A model generated the notes under the pieces. It was not told the origin of the DNA. It saw only the letters and a list, made by a program, of their open reading frames with translations, and ran no database searches. A stretch of 64,000 nt of DNA from Mariannaea sp. PMI_226. Taxonomy: Eukaryota > Ascomycota > Sordariomycetes > Hypocreales > Nectriaceae. Positions 34,567-44,823 of this stretch are shown in pieces. The DNA lies in the NCBI GenBank assembly GCA_024336345.1, contig JANFOG010000020.1:424400-488399 (forward strand). Reading direction: 5' to 3'. A program made the translations under genes and the position numbers. Position 1 is the first letter of the stretch, and every line of letters starts with the position of its first letter.

Positions 34567-34935
34567 AGACTGACTAAGTAAAAGGTTCTGAAGAAGTACC
34601 ACAGGATAAGCTGGGATTGCCATTGGAGTGATTTGATGCTGAGGAAGAGCTAATGGCGGCATTAAAACCGAAGTTGGCAGAGTCCATATTGGCGCAAGAG
34701 GCACTAGTGGTTAAGCTGGACATATAAGGAGACGTCAGAGACCTTTGCGAGATCATCCTTGAATTGGGCTTGTGGGGAGTTGCTATTGCTTAAGACAGTA
34801 GATGGGTTTATAGCAAAGGTCATTTGGTAAGGGCTTGTTTGCAGCAAGCCTGACTTCTGTAAGTTGTTATTGGGGGTATCTAACAGCGCACCAGATTTTA
34901 GAAACCCAAATTGAAAATTGGCATCACTAAGGTTA
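34567..34935 (-). pseudogene. Ser/Asn-rich C-terminal gene fragment with a frameshift
   Basis: Two overlapping minus-strand frames join into one plausible tail. The first runs from NNLSDANFQFGFLKSGAL to FKDDLAK. The second runs from SPYMSSLTTSASCANMDSAN to CGTSSEPFT and a stop. The switch at about 34750 implies a 1-bp indel. The composition resembles the disordered C-terminus of a regulatory protein, but I cannot name it. Confidence 0.35.
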
Positions 34936-35455
34936 TTGACGGCAATACCCTCTGCTTATACTCAGCAGACAGCAGGACAGTACGAGAGAGATGCGTACGA
35001 CTTTGTAAGAGCATATACATTTCTCGCTATAATTAAAAAAAAAGAGGAGTGACAAGCGGATCTCTAGGGCCAGCCTGAATTAATAACCACCAACTATTGT
35101 AGAATAGCTCGGCTAATGCCGCTTCCTTGCTTACTTCATACAGACTTCCGCTAGGAGGGGACTTGCATTCGGACGTCTCTTTCTTGATAAGGATTTGAAG
35201 AAAAAGCCCGGCGGTCTGAAGGGACGGGAGGAGTTTTCTTTCCGCTAGACGTTGTCGACCTAGCGTACGAATAAGTGGCTTGGAAGTTACCAGTGGAGGT
35301 GGATGGATCTTTAATGCCCCTTGTCGAGTGGATTGGGTGTTCCGATTTCTGACAACCAATTAAAACACGCTAACAGTGGCTGCCAAGAGAAATTTTTGTA
35401 GTAGGTTTTTTTCCCCTTTTGCGGTTTTTTCCTACTAGTCGTGTTTGAAGCCGTC
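34936..35455. other. Intergenic, no gene seen
   Basis: Nothing is recognised here. The LINE tail begins at its right side. Confidence 0.35.
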
Positions 35456-38322
35456 TGCCAAATACAATACAATACAATACAATACAATTTATTACGCCCG
35501 GCGGCTAGGGCCGAAAGGGCACTAATTGCTGATCCATAAATACATTTCTCAAATTGTGTCCTGATCTCCTCAAACCCATATGCGTCATACATTGCCCAAA
35601 TTGTGTCTGCATTTCCTCAAGCCCAAACTGTATCTCGTCTCGCAGGGTCCAAATTTTGTCATCTTCTGAGGCCCATGCTAAATCTCCTCTTCGATGCCCT
35701 ATTCAGTCTGTCTCTGTAGAATTTCCGTGGTTTAGTTGTGTTGTTAGCAAACTAGCTTGAAGCCTATTCTTCAAGTGTTCAGTGTCCTATCTACGGCGGC
35801 TGAAGCGGTGTCCGCTACTACTAGCACGGGATAAAAGTTAAAGTATGTTGGGAATAAGGGGTTGATGGGGAAAGAATATGTGTCGATCATTGTCTTCCTG
35901 GTCAGTTTGCATCAAGGCGGCCGGTGGCCAAAGCAAACCGGATCGTCGCTCGAACGGCTTTCAGGTTTGGTGTCCATTTTGCATCGTCAGAGGGTGACTT
36001 CCCTCCAAGATAGAATGAGATATTCCCTCTCTGGGTGTCAGTGCATTGAAGCATTTCCGTACGGTGCGCTGTCCACTTCCGGCATCGGAAGAGAAAGTGC
36101 TCAACTGTCTCTCTTGCACATCCACAGTCACATCCGTCCGATGGTACCGCATTGAGGCGAAAGAGGTAGGCATTCAGCCTTGCTATTCCTGTTCTTAGCT
36201 GGGCGAGTACACTTGCTTCCTTCCATGATAACTGATCATAGAGTTGCTTTGTGTGTTTGCCTGGCAGTGCTGCATCAACTCGTTTGGAGTGTCTTCCAAC
36301 GTTTTCCGGCAGTACCGCCTCATTGCTGTCATCTTTTGATCGTGCGGTACTGAGTACGGTCGAGAGCATGTGAGGAAATTGGTATAGAGGGACAGCTCCC
36401 TGCTGTGTTGCCTTCCGAGCCTCAACCTTAGCAAGCTTCAAGAGCTTGTTTTCACTAGTGCCGGGTAGCCACAGGACCTTAATAACATTTCCCTCATCTC
36501 GCAGCTCCTTAATCGAATCGTAGATACAGCGCATATATTCTTGACCTGACTGTTGGCGAGGCTGTTTTACCGCAAGCGCAGCAGCTTTATTGCTCGTGAC
36601 CAGTGCGATACTGCGGTATCGAAGCTTTGGTATGGTACGCCTCAGAGCGTACGCCATCGCGGCAAGCTCTCCGCTGTAAGGGTTCTGTTCTGTTCTCACG
36701 CCAAGAGTAAATGAGAAAGTCTCAAGTTTCGGTCCGCCTGGTACCGATGCTGACGTCTGGACTGTCCCGCCAACCCCTACCACATCATTCCGAGAAGAGC
36801 TGCTTATTGCAATGCGTATAGCCCAACCAACTTCTACCTCTTTTACTGCTGCTTCATCCGTGATGACTTCTACCCGTTTCTCCCATGGTGCTAGAGCAAG
36901 TGGATGAATGGTTTCTAGTTGGTCCATTGGGAGATCCCTGAATGCCGTTGTCACTTGGTATAGTGGGGATTGATGTACCCTTCTAAATTTCCGCATGCGA
37001 GATGTCAGCCTTCGAAGAGGGTTGGTGTCGGGCAATGTGTGAATATCTGTCCACATCTTGATTGCCCTCCTCCAGAACCGTTGCCGGGCTGGAGCAATAT
37101 GAGCTTCTGCTTCTGCGACGCTCGTAGCCACAGTACTAAACGTCCCAATAATTGCTTGTGCTCCTGCCCTCTGAACCCTGTTGATTGGCCCCATAAGTCT
37201 GTATATGAACCTGTGCATCCACACATTGGAAGCATAGTCTACTGTAGGGGCTACAGTGGCTGTAAATAGCTCCATTGCTGCTATCAACCCTTTAGAAGCC
37301 GCCATTGCGATATGCTCCCTATACTTCAGCTCGGCATCCATAATAACTCCCAGAATTTTGACATGGCGTTTCGGTTGGACTATTTGTCCTTTGATTATAA
37401 ATGGCTCAGAGCTAGATTTGTAGTCCTTCCGGGTGAAGTGTATGATTGCCGTCTTGTTCGCCTTGAAAGTCGCCCCACTCCTTTTCTCCCAAGCTAATGC
37501 ATCTGCGATGATTGATTCGATCTTCTCACGGTTACTATGTGCAGTTGGGCCTGCAACCCAGGCCGTGAAATCATCCACAAATGCAATAGCTCCTTTGTTG
37601 CTATCGATCCGTCGCTGCACCAAATCCGCATTGAAGAAAAGAAATAGAATTGGGGATAGAGGAGAGCCTTGGGGAAGGCCAGCTTGGGGTAATGATCGGG
37701 CCTCCGATGACTTGCCGTTGAATTGAATTGTTGCTGTTCGGTTTGAGCAGAACGCCTCGACCCATCGAAGTAGCTTTTCGGGGATACCACGTGCTTTCAT
37801 TCTCTGGAGCAGCCTCTCCTTGCATACCCCATTGTACGCTCCCTTGACATCGAAACTGATGAGGCTTACAACCAAATGACGTCGCCAAGCGATGTAAATC
37901 TGTTCTTGCAAAAGCAAAAGCGCTTGTTCTGCCGATCTCTGTTTGCGAGCTCCAAAGTGGTTTGTTGGGAGCAGCCCATATCGTTCGACAGCATATGAAA
38001 TCCTTTCTGCTACCACTGATTCCAATACCTTGCCGAGGGTGGCGAGCAGTGAAATTGGCCGCCAGGCTTCTGCCTTGGTGTAGTCTTCCTTGTCCGGTTT
38101 TTTGAGTGGTATGATCTTTGCATGCCTCCACTGATCCGGCAGTGTTCCCTCTTCCAAGGATGCCTGAAAAATAGCAAATACCCAATTCTTTACCACTGGC
38201 CACACCGTCTGCCAAATGTGCGGCTGAAAATTAGCTTCCGACAGCATTTGCGACAATGTGCCAGTGTTTGTTGGACTGGACAAGGCAAGGCAAGGCATGC
38301 CAGCATGAAGTGACGTGATCAT
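35456..38322 (-). mobile_element. Tad-type LINE, 5'-truncated, with (ATTGT)n tail
   Basis: The element reads on the minus strand from about 38322 to a short tandem ATTGT tail at about 35465-35488, which marks its 3' end. It includes ORF2 (35902-38322) and about 430 bp of 3' untranslated sequence ending with a GC-rich GCCGCCGGGCGTAATAAA block before the tail. The endonuclease domain is missing, so the copy is 5'-truncated, as is common for LINEs. I could not identify target-site duplications. Confidence 0.8.
35902..38322 (-). CDS. LINE reverse transcriptase / RNase H-like ORF2 (N-terminally truncated)
   Basis: The 806-codon open frame without internal stops starts just before the reverse-transcriptase domain. 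Landmarks are WRHAKIIPLKK, WRPISLL, a fingers/palm segment with SFDVKGAYNGV, LPQGSPLSPILF, and the catalytic box AIAFVDDFTAW. After the thumb comes a degenerate RNase H-like region in which the usual acidic residues are partly replaced (SNKAAAL where DNQAA is typical). A Cys/His motif CDCGCARETVEHFLFRC lies near the C-terminus. It is of the Tad1-like clade. An intact long frame suggests a fairly recent or RIP-spared insertion, but without the endonuclease it cannot insert on its own. Confidence 0.85.
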   Translation of the reverse strand: MITSLHAGMPCLALSSPTNTGTLSQMLSEANFQPHIWQTVWPVVKNWVFAIFQASLEEGTLPDQWRHAKIIPLKKPDKEDYTKAEAWRPISLLATLGKVLESVVAERISYAVERYGLLPTNHFGARKQRSAEQALLLLQEQIYIAWRRHLVVSLISFDVKGAYNGVCKERLLQRMKARGIPEKLLRWVEAFCSNRTATIQFNGKSSEARSLPQAGLPQGSPLSPILFLFFNADLVQRRIDSNKGAIAFVDDFTAWVAGPTAHSNREKIESIIADALAWEKRSGATFKANKTAIIHFTRKDYKSSSEPFIIKGQIVQPKRHVKILGVIMDAELKYREHIAMAASKGLIAAMELFTATVAPTVDYASNVWMHRFIYRLMGPINRVQRAGAQAIIGTFSTVATSVAEAEAHIAPARQRFWRRAIKMWTDIHTLPDTNPLRRLTSRMRKFRRVHQSPLYQVTTAFRDLPMDQLETIHPLALAPWEKRVEVITDEAAVKEVEVGWAIRIAISSSSRNDVVGVGGTVQTSASVPGGPKLETFSFTLGVRTEQNPYSGELAAMAYALRRTIPKLRYRSIALVTSNKAAALAVKQPRQQSGQEYMRCIYDSIKELRDEGNVIKVLWLPGTSENKLLKLAKVEARKATQQGAVPLYQFPHMLSTVLSTARSKDDSNEAVLPENVGRHSKRVDAALPGKHTKQLYDQLSWKEASVLAQLRTGIARLNAYLFRLNAVPSDGCDCGCARETVEHFLFRCRKWTAHRTEMLQCTDTQRGNISFYLGGKSPSDDAKWTPNLKAVRATIRFALATGRLDAN

Positions 38323-39394
38323 GGGCGAACCCTGCGCCGCTTATTGGGCAGACTGGGTGTAGGGGTGAGAGGCAGCCAGTGCCTGATTCTACGATGTAGT
38401 GGTTGGTGGGCTCTGCTGAAGCCACGAAGACTGCTATGGCTAGGTATGTATTAGTGCCCAGTTTGGGGGGGGTGGGGGGGGTTAGCCCACTGAACAGCCA
38501 CCACCACACACCCTGCCGTCCTTGGGTGAGTTACCCTGGGGGCCTGCTGATGTATACCAGGGCTCCAACGGTCACCTGGTTGTTTGTGCCGTGGCTGAGC
38601 ACGTATCTTACGATAACTTAATGTTGACCATTTTTAAGATAACGAATGGAGGACGAATTGCAGCTTTGACCCTTGCCTCGGCAAATGAACGTTCCCATCT
38701 TTCCGCTCCGTGCCCTGACATGTACAAGTCATCACATGTGGACACCCAACGGCTTGAACCCTCAACCCTGGCCTTCGAGGCCAACTTTGCTCGCATTCCT
38801 CACTTTAAACCAACCGCTCTGCTCCATGCTCCATGCTTCAAGCTTGGTACTCTCTGTTGTGCGCTTGTGCTTGTAATCTTACTTTTTCTTTTAGCATCGA
38901 ACCGATCATCAAATGTCCCAAGAACCTTCCGTCTAGGTCTTGAACTCGATGCCCTGTGCTGCCCCAGAATACTTGCGAAGGAACGGAGTTCGCTGTACTC
39001 CGTGCTTAGAACTACGACTGCGGGAGCCTTTCCCAGTGGCTGCTAGGTAACTTGAATGATTGACCTTCTCCATCGTTCCTCATGTCAAAATACCGCGGGA
39101 ACCTAGTTACCACGAGGGTCTTGGGCTGTCGGGCGACCTATTTTTGATGCATTAATATTTATGCTACTGTTGAATTTCTAGGTGTGCACTTGGATTGACT
39201 CGAAGCACCTCAAAATCCTATCGTTCATAGATGGGCATGAATATTTTACGAATAGTGTCTTTCATTGCATGGCAAACGAGGGGCTTTGGCTCGTAGGAGG
39301 CGGGGGAATTTGAAGCATGGAAGATAATTCATTGCCAAGTTGTAAAAGCAGGCGTTGACAAATCTCGCCTACGTAGAACCAAGTAACCTCCAAA
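38323..39394. other. Gene-poor spacer with G-tract
   Basis: It contains GGGGGGGGTGGGGGGGG at about 38465-38481 and no supported gene. The 38522-39046 plus-strand open frame has no domain and is probably spurious. A minus-strand stretch at 38231-38509 includes a vague HYIVESGTGC resembling a retroviral-type protease motif, too weak to call. Confidence 0.35.
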
Positions 39395-39940
39395 AACACT
39401 AGAAATACATCTTCAACCCTCGGAGCTCATCGGATGATCCGGCCGGAGACACAAACACTGGGGAGCGGGTAGTAATAGCGAGAGAGTAGAATACCAAGAT
39501 ATGATTGGGAACTGTCATATCAAGTATCGAGGAAGGCTCCGTCACCCAGGACGCGATGTCTCCGCTGCGGTTTGTGGTCAGTCCCGTTTGCCAGGTGTGG
39601 TGTCTAGCGTTGAAATCGCCTGCCACTAGGCAACTGTCAGGGACGGGCCATCGCAGTAGAGTATTGAGCGCATCCTGCTTGTCATTTCGCCGATAGAAGT
39701 TGACTATGGTCGTTCCGTCTACTGCAAGCCACAATATATCTCGAGACTGATGTGGTCGTTTCTGGTCTACTATAAGTCGAGAACTTCGGCGGACGTATGT
39801 CATGGCTCTGGGTCGGGTGCTGTTATTGTCCCAGTCATCGACTGGCGAGTAGGTGTCGTATGCCGGATGGGCTTTGGTGAGACATCGAGAGTTATCTACT
39901 GACGGTCATGGCTCTTGGAGTAGAATGATGTCATATGCTT
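39395..39940 (-). pseudogene. LINE endonuclease-domain fragment
   Basis: Minus-strand reading gives EAYDIILLQEP, a TGA where Trp is expected, then HPAYDTYSPVDDWDNN, DILWLAVDG, and SCLVAGDFNARHHTWQ. These are the apurinic-endonuclease motifs (QEP and GDFN) of a Tad-type ORF2. There is no reverse transcriptase on either side. It abuts the histidine-kinase remnant. Confidence 0.7.
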
Positions 39941-42210
39941 CCAGAACCAAAGGTCCACGTCGAAGAGATTCTATCGCTGGGTCACGTCAACGGATCGGCT
40001 CCCCATGCATCGTGGGCCAAACAACCCAAGAAGCCCTGGTCCCGGAAGTATGAGGGAAGTGCACTGCGTAGCACTTTCCCAGGAGCCCGAAGCGTGGCAT
40101 TCGTGCCCCTTTGGGACTCTAGAAAGGAACGGTGGTATGGCGGAGGGTTCATTTACACCAAAAGTCTAAGCCGAACCTTCACGATGAAGGGAGAGTTGAG
40201 CTATTTCAGGGCTTTTGGTGTGCTTGCTATGGCCGAGGTTCTTCGTCTCGAGACGTCAATGGCAGAAAAAGCAAAATCCGACATTCTAGGATCGCTATCG
40301 CATGAATTGCGCTCGCCCTTGCACGGTATTTTTCTGAGTGCTGAACTATTGATGGACACGGACCTGACCGTCTTCCAAGGCAATGCGGCTCATACCATCG
40401 AGACCTGCGCCCGCACACTCCTTGACACCATCGAACACCTTCTTGACTATTCCAAAATTAGCCACTTCGCGGGAGCGGTGAATAATTCGAAAGACCCGGC
40501 GAGACACGGTATATCACCGGTCCCGGAATTGATTGGGGCCCTGAGGGAACTAAGAATTTGTCCTGTAACATTCGTCTTGATAGCGTCGCTGAAGAGGTGG
40601 TGGGGAGTATTTTTGGCGGGCTTTACCTTCAAACATCTGTCATTCAAGCAATCTTCTGTAAGACAAAAAGAGTCTCCCAATCGCGAAACCGGGACAAATT
40701 GTCCATCTAGCTCGCTGGAAGCTCCCGAACAACTCGACCGCAAGTCGGTTAATAGAGAAGAGTCGTTGCTAGATGAGGAGGAGATATCAGTATTCCTCTT
40801 AGCAGATCCTCGTTGCGATTGGATGTGTTACGTCCAAGTCGGAGCATTACGCCGAATCATGATGAACATTTCAGCAATGCTCTAGAATACACACATTAAG
40901 GCACAATCAGGATATCGCTTACCCAAGATCTTGCCTCTATCAAACACCACAAAAAGGAGCGTGTTTTTGTATTCACCGTGCAAGACACTGGAAAGGGGAT
41001 TGGCGCCATCTATCTTCGACAACAGGTCTTTACACCATTCAGCCAAGAAGACAATCTAGCACCGGGATTGGGATTGGGGCTAAGCCTGGTAAAGAAAATC
41101 ACCACCCAACTGGGAGGCAAGGTGTCTATCGTTAGTGAAATTGGAACTGGTACCACCGTCTCTGTTATGCTGCCCCTGAGCCAAGTGCCTTACTCAACAA
41201 ATATCGCATCGCTGCTTTCCGACGACGATAAAGAGTTTGAGCAACGAGTAAGAGACTTAGCGGGACTTCGAGTCCGTGTCATCCACTCAGACCCCGGGAA
41301 TGAAGCCGGACCCGATATCCCCAAGGACGAATTGGAAGATGTTTGCTCTAAGTGGCTTCATATGGAAATTGTCTCGGATGTCCATAAGAATAAGATGACT
41401 CCGGATCTTATCCTTTGGCCATTTAAGGCAATACCCCCAAGTTTCAACAACTTTGAAATGCTCGCCAACACTCCCAATATTGTCATTTGCTCAAACTCAA
41501 CTGAAGCCTACCGCAAATCATAGTGGTTTAATTCTGCGGGCCGCTCTAAAATCTTTGAGTTCATCGCTCAGTCGTAAGCTATTTCCACTTCACCCATGAA
41601 ACCCCCCCCCCCCCCCCCCCCCCGGGATCTCTGCTAGCTAGCTAACATCCGCCAAAAATTGGTCCCCGTAAACTCGCGAAGACGCTGTTACATGCGTATG
41701 AGCGATGGATGGGCCTCAAAATCTCAACATCTGTCACGATACCTTCACTAGTGGTTCAACAACCTGATGGACCGGAGAATTTCCCCAGCACATCTATGTC
41801 TAGGGTTGACGAATCAGCCGTGAGTGGACTGCCCTCAACACACAAAGTAGCTGATACCACCAGTATAGAGATCAATGAGCCACTGGAATACCTGCCTCAG
41901 CACCAGCGAGGTTGAATTCTGAAGAATCACCACCAGATCCCCGCTCTCCACCCATCCTGCCCGCGCAATTATTGATTGTTGATGATAGTTATATCACCTT
42001 GAAGCTATTGTCAGCGTACTTGAAGAGACTTGGACTCGAGTATACGCAAGCCGTCAATGGCAAGGAGGCTGTTGAGCACTTCACTGATAACCCTCGTACA
42101 TACTCGTGTATCTTGATGGATATATCAATGCCAGTCATGGATGGGTTTGAGGCTACCAGATTAATTCGGGCCCATGAGCGCCGAGAAGTGTTAGATCCTG
42201 TTTCTATCAT
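39941..42210 (+). pseudogene. Hybrid histidine kinase remnant (HisKA, ATPase, receiver)
   Basis: Plus-strand frames in order give a pre-kinase region, the HisKA phospho-acceptor box SLSHELRSPLHGI (His at about nt 40300), then SNALEYT (ATPase N box). Next come QDTGKGIG (G1) and GLGLGLSLVK (G2), and a receiver domain with LIVDDSYITLKLLS and the phospho-acceptor Asp in CILMDISMPVMDGFEATRLI. The frame is broken near 40885 (1-bp shift, then TAA) and again between 41523 and 41912. The receiver is cut at about 42210 by the dispersed repeat before its conserved Lys. The N-terminal sensor is missing. The intact gene would have been a cytosolic two-component phosphorelay sensor. This copy is dead. Confidence 0.8.
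41602..41623 (+). repeat. Homopolymer of 22 cytosines
   Basis: An uninterrupted C22 run between the ATPase and receiver parts of the dead kinase. Such tracts are slippage-prone in the cell and in sequencing, so the exact length is uncertain. Confidence 0.8.
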
Positions 42211-42211
42211 T

Positions 42212-42755
42212 TCCAAAACATATCGTTTGTTCCTCCATACTGCTCGCGGAAGATCTGCAACGGTAGGGTGGTCTGGTGAAGCCACCCGCGTCGTCAGCTC
42301 CAATTGACTTGCCAGATTTCTCGGTGGGCGGAGAAGGGAGCATGATGTCGTTGGATTCCATCGGGTTAGGCGTCGATCGGTAAGGAATGGCACGCATCGA
42401 GAAGAAGTAATGTGGTGGCGAGGGACGTGAAAGTTAAGAAGCTACCTTCTCTTTAGCCAGCTTGAAGGCCCTGCTAGGGGTAGCGCACTAATGTAAGGTC
42501 TGAGTATTGACTCTGATTGGCCAGATCCGCTCACCAGACCCTGACATTCAACAGGTTCCGTATAAGCTGCAGAGACACGCTCAACAGCCGGGCAGATTCT
42601 ACCATTGATCATATATCATATATCAAATATATCAAATGTTATTTCAAATCCAGGGTTTTGGATTTGTTTGATTTGAAATAAGATTTAGGCATATTTGATT
42701 GATTTGTTTGGCAGTTTGTTTAATTGCATTTGGTCTGTGGGCAGCGCTGAATATG
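42212..42755. repeat. Dispersed repeat, copy 2
   Basis: It matches 1765-2351, ends at the same GGGCAGCGCTG and interrupts the receiver domain of the histidine-kinase remnant. It keeps more C/G than copy 1, so copy 1 looks more RIP-affected. Confidence 0.7.
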
Positions 42756-42929
42756 AGTAATATGCCAACAGCCCGCCGAAAGCCCGCTGGCCGGTAGAGC
42801 TCCGGCTATAGTACGGGAGAACCCCGGGGCATAAGCAGTATTAGAGTATGCCCGCCGAACGGTCTCTGACCGCTCGGCAAGTTGAAGTCTAATAACACAA
42901 TATAACCTACCCTTGAGTCCTGTATATCA
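42756..42929. other. Short unassigned spacer
   Basis: GC-rich sequence with CCCGCCGAA words, no gene. Confidence 0.3.
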
Positions 42930-44296
42930 CCCTGGCCAGTATCCCTTACAAATCTCTCGACCGTACGATTGCTTTAGTGGTCCAAAACAGCCAACATCTA
43001 GTGCTGAAGAAGGTTAGAGGAGTGAGCAGGCATACAAAGTGTAATAATCTTCTGCTCTTGACAATAGGTCTCAATCAGCTGGATGATGGCTCTCATGGCC
43101 ATTAAGGATTAGCATTCAATATACCCCCTTCATATGAGGGGCTATATAGGAATTAAAGTGCCTAATCCATTCTAGACCAATCTCATTATTAGTCTAGCCA
43201 TTTTCAATTAATGCAAGCCGCCAGTCATATGGAAGGTTGCATTCTCGATACCAATTCTCAGATGATATTGGGCGGCTAGGATGATAACAGGCAGGATCGC
43301 CCAGCCAGCAGCATTAACCCCTTAGATCACAGTTGCCCACTCCCGATTACCAGGTTGAAGTAGCTTAGCTTTTGTACAACCATCTGAGGTAGTAATCACC
43401 GTGCTTGGGAAGATAATCCCCATTATAAAGCCTATCTCATCAAAATTGCAGAAATCCTCATCCAGGATGCCGTATTTTGCCTTAAGGTTGCGTACAAGCG
43501 AGAACTATGGTACAATAATCTTAGGATCTTTGCATTTAGCCCTCTGATAGTCATATTTGCGAAACCAACGCATATGAAGCTCTGGTTGTCGCTTGATGAA
43601 GTTTGAGGCCCAATTGACTCCAACAGGGGGCGCGTCGCGTACGCTGTAGCGGTCTGATTGGTTCCCAAGGGATAAACCAGGTCGCAATAGGTTTATGTTG
43701 GCAGAACGATTGGAGCGTTATACTGAGCAATAGCGGAAGTGTTCACTTAGGGTGTTACGTCTGGTAATGCACAAGTAGATTGTGGTAACCAAGTTGTATT
43801 GAAAGCTGAGTAGCTAAGTAGACTATCTAATGGTAATGACTGTGGTTTATATACTAGGTGCTATTTGAGGGGATCACGGTGGTTCCTGGATCGTGGCGAT
43901 CCATGGATCGTGGTGTCGTCTGGATCACTGTGATCCATACATCTGGTGATCTGTATGTGATTGGTGAGAAATTGTGGGGGTTTGGTCAGCACGTAATCTA
44001 TAGAGATCAGGTCGTGACATACGCGTAGGTAGATGGTTGGTCATTTCTTCAACACCACATATCCTAGGAGGAAATGCATCTGTAGATAGCTCAGTCATGT
44101 ATGAGATAATAGCATCCTCCTCGGATTTAATAAGATTCATTGATTTAGAGCGAGTATCACATCGTGCCGTATGACCAGCGAGTCGGTAAGATAGAGTTGA
44201 TAGTGGGATATTATAGAGCCTAGCTGCGGCTCTAAGGCTTAGCTTTTGATCATTTGAAGAGCTTGAAGGGTAAGAGTAACATTTGCTTCGTACCAA
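42930..44296 (-). pseudogene. Pogo/Fot1-like transposase, split by a solo LTR
   Basis: The N-terminus from 44296 has a psq-type helix-turn-helix (LSLRAAARLYNIPLSTLSYR). After the LTR the frame resumes with VNWASNFIKRQPELHMRWFR, then KYGILDEDFCNFDEIGFIMG, which carries the first DDE aspartate, and LLQPGNREWATVI. Further downstream the frame shifts, and stops interrupt the segment that should carry the second Asp. The C-terminus is lost. Intact relatives cut and paste at TA sites. This copy is inactive through the LTR, frameshifts and stops. A separate stop lies at 43505. Confidence 0.75.
43645..44019 (-). mobile_element. Solo LTR, family A, inserted in the pogo transposase
   Basis: A 375-bp unit from TGTAGCGG to GTCGTGACA with a perfect 5-bp duplication TACGC (43640-43644 and 44020-44024). 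The first 200 bp match 9585-10015 closely, but the GATCACGG-rich middle is shorter. Removing the LTR and one duplication rejoins the transposase reading. Confidence 0.85.
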
Positions 44297-44660
44297 GATG
44301 AGCCCATTTTTATTTGTTGAGAAAATAGAGAAATTAAAGAAGAGAAGAAATTAAAGTGGAAGTGTTCCGCTCACTTGTGGATTACGTTGACTTAGTTATA
44401 TTTATTACCTAATAAGAGATCGAAAGCATATTCTTAGGGGGTCTAAAAGGATTGAAAAAACCTATTATTGATTTTTTATAATGATAATTATAGATAATAT
44501 AAGCTAAAAATAAGGAATAAATATATAGATCAATAATGGGGTTAAAAGGGTTCAAAAAGGGAAAGGGAGGATGAGATTAATAATTAGATCTCTATTTAAG
44601 GCGTTATTCTCTTAGCCTTTTTGGATATCCTAGGGAGGGGGGGATGGTCTGTGTTAACTG
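44297..44660. other. AT-rich spacer
   Basis: No gene. It is presumed to be the 5' flank of the pogo element. Confidence 0.35.
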
Positions 44661-44788
44661 GAGCAATCAGTTAGGGTGAAGTGAAGGGCCTCTTGGGCTC
44701 TTCGGCTTCCAGCTCCGCCCTGTTAATCCGGACATAGCTGCGGGTCACGCGGCTGCAACCGTGTAGGAATCAATCAATCAATCAATCG
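44661..44788 (+). repeat. LINE 3'-end fragment with (AATC)n tail
   Basis: It shares GGACATAGCTGCGGG, CGCGGCTG and ACCGTGTAGGAAT with the 3' end of the LINE at 53575-55660 (opposite strand), then ends in AATC repeats (44768-44788). It is a very short 5'-truncated insertion. Confidence 0.7.
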
Positions 44789-44823
44789 ACGTCTGCCATA
44801 ATGCTCTCTAACAATTACACAAG

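Noticed and set aside
35460..35490. ATTGT tandem repeat as a microsatellite or CRISPR-like array
   Set aside because: It follows the 3' end of a LINE directly and is best explained as its tail. No CRISPR spacers exist anywhere in the window.
38231..38509. Possible aspartic-protease motif HYIVESGTGC of a retroelement
   Set aside because: The catalytic D is replaced by E, the context is short and no second motif follows.
38522..39046. 174-codon plus-strand open frame
   Set aside because: No domain, an odd cysteine-rich hydrophobic composition and no intron or neighbour logic.
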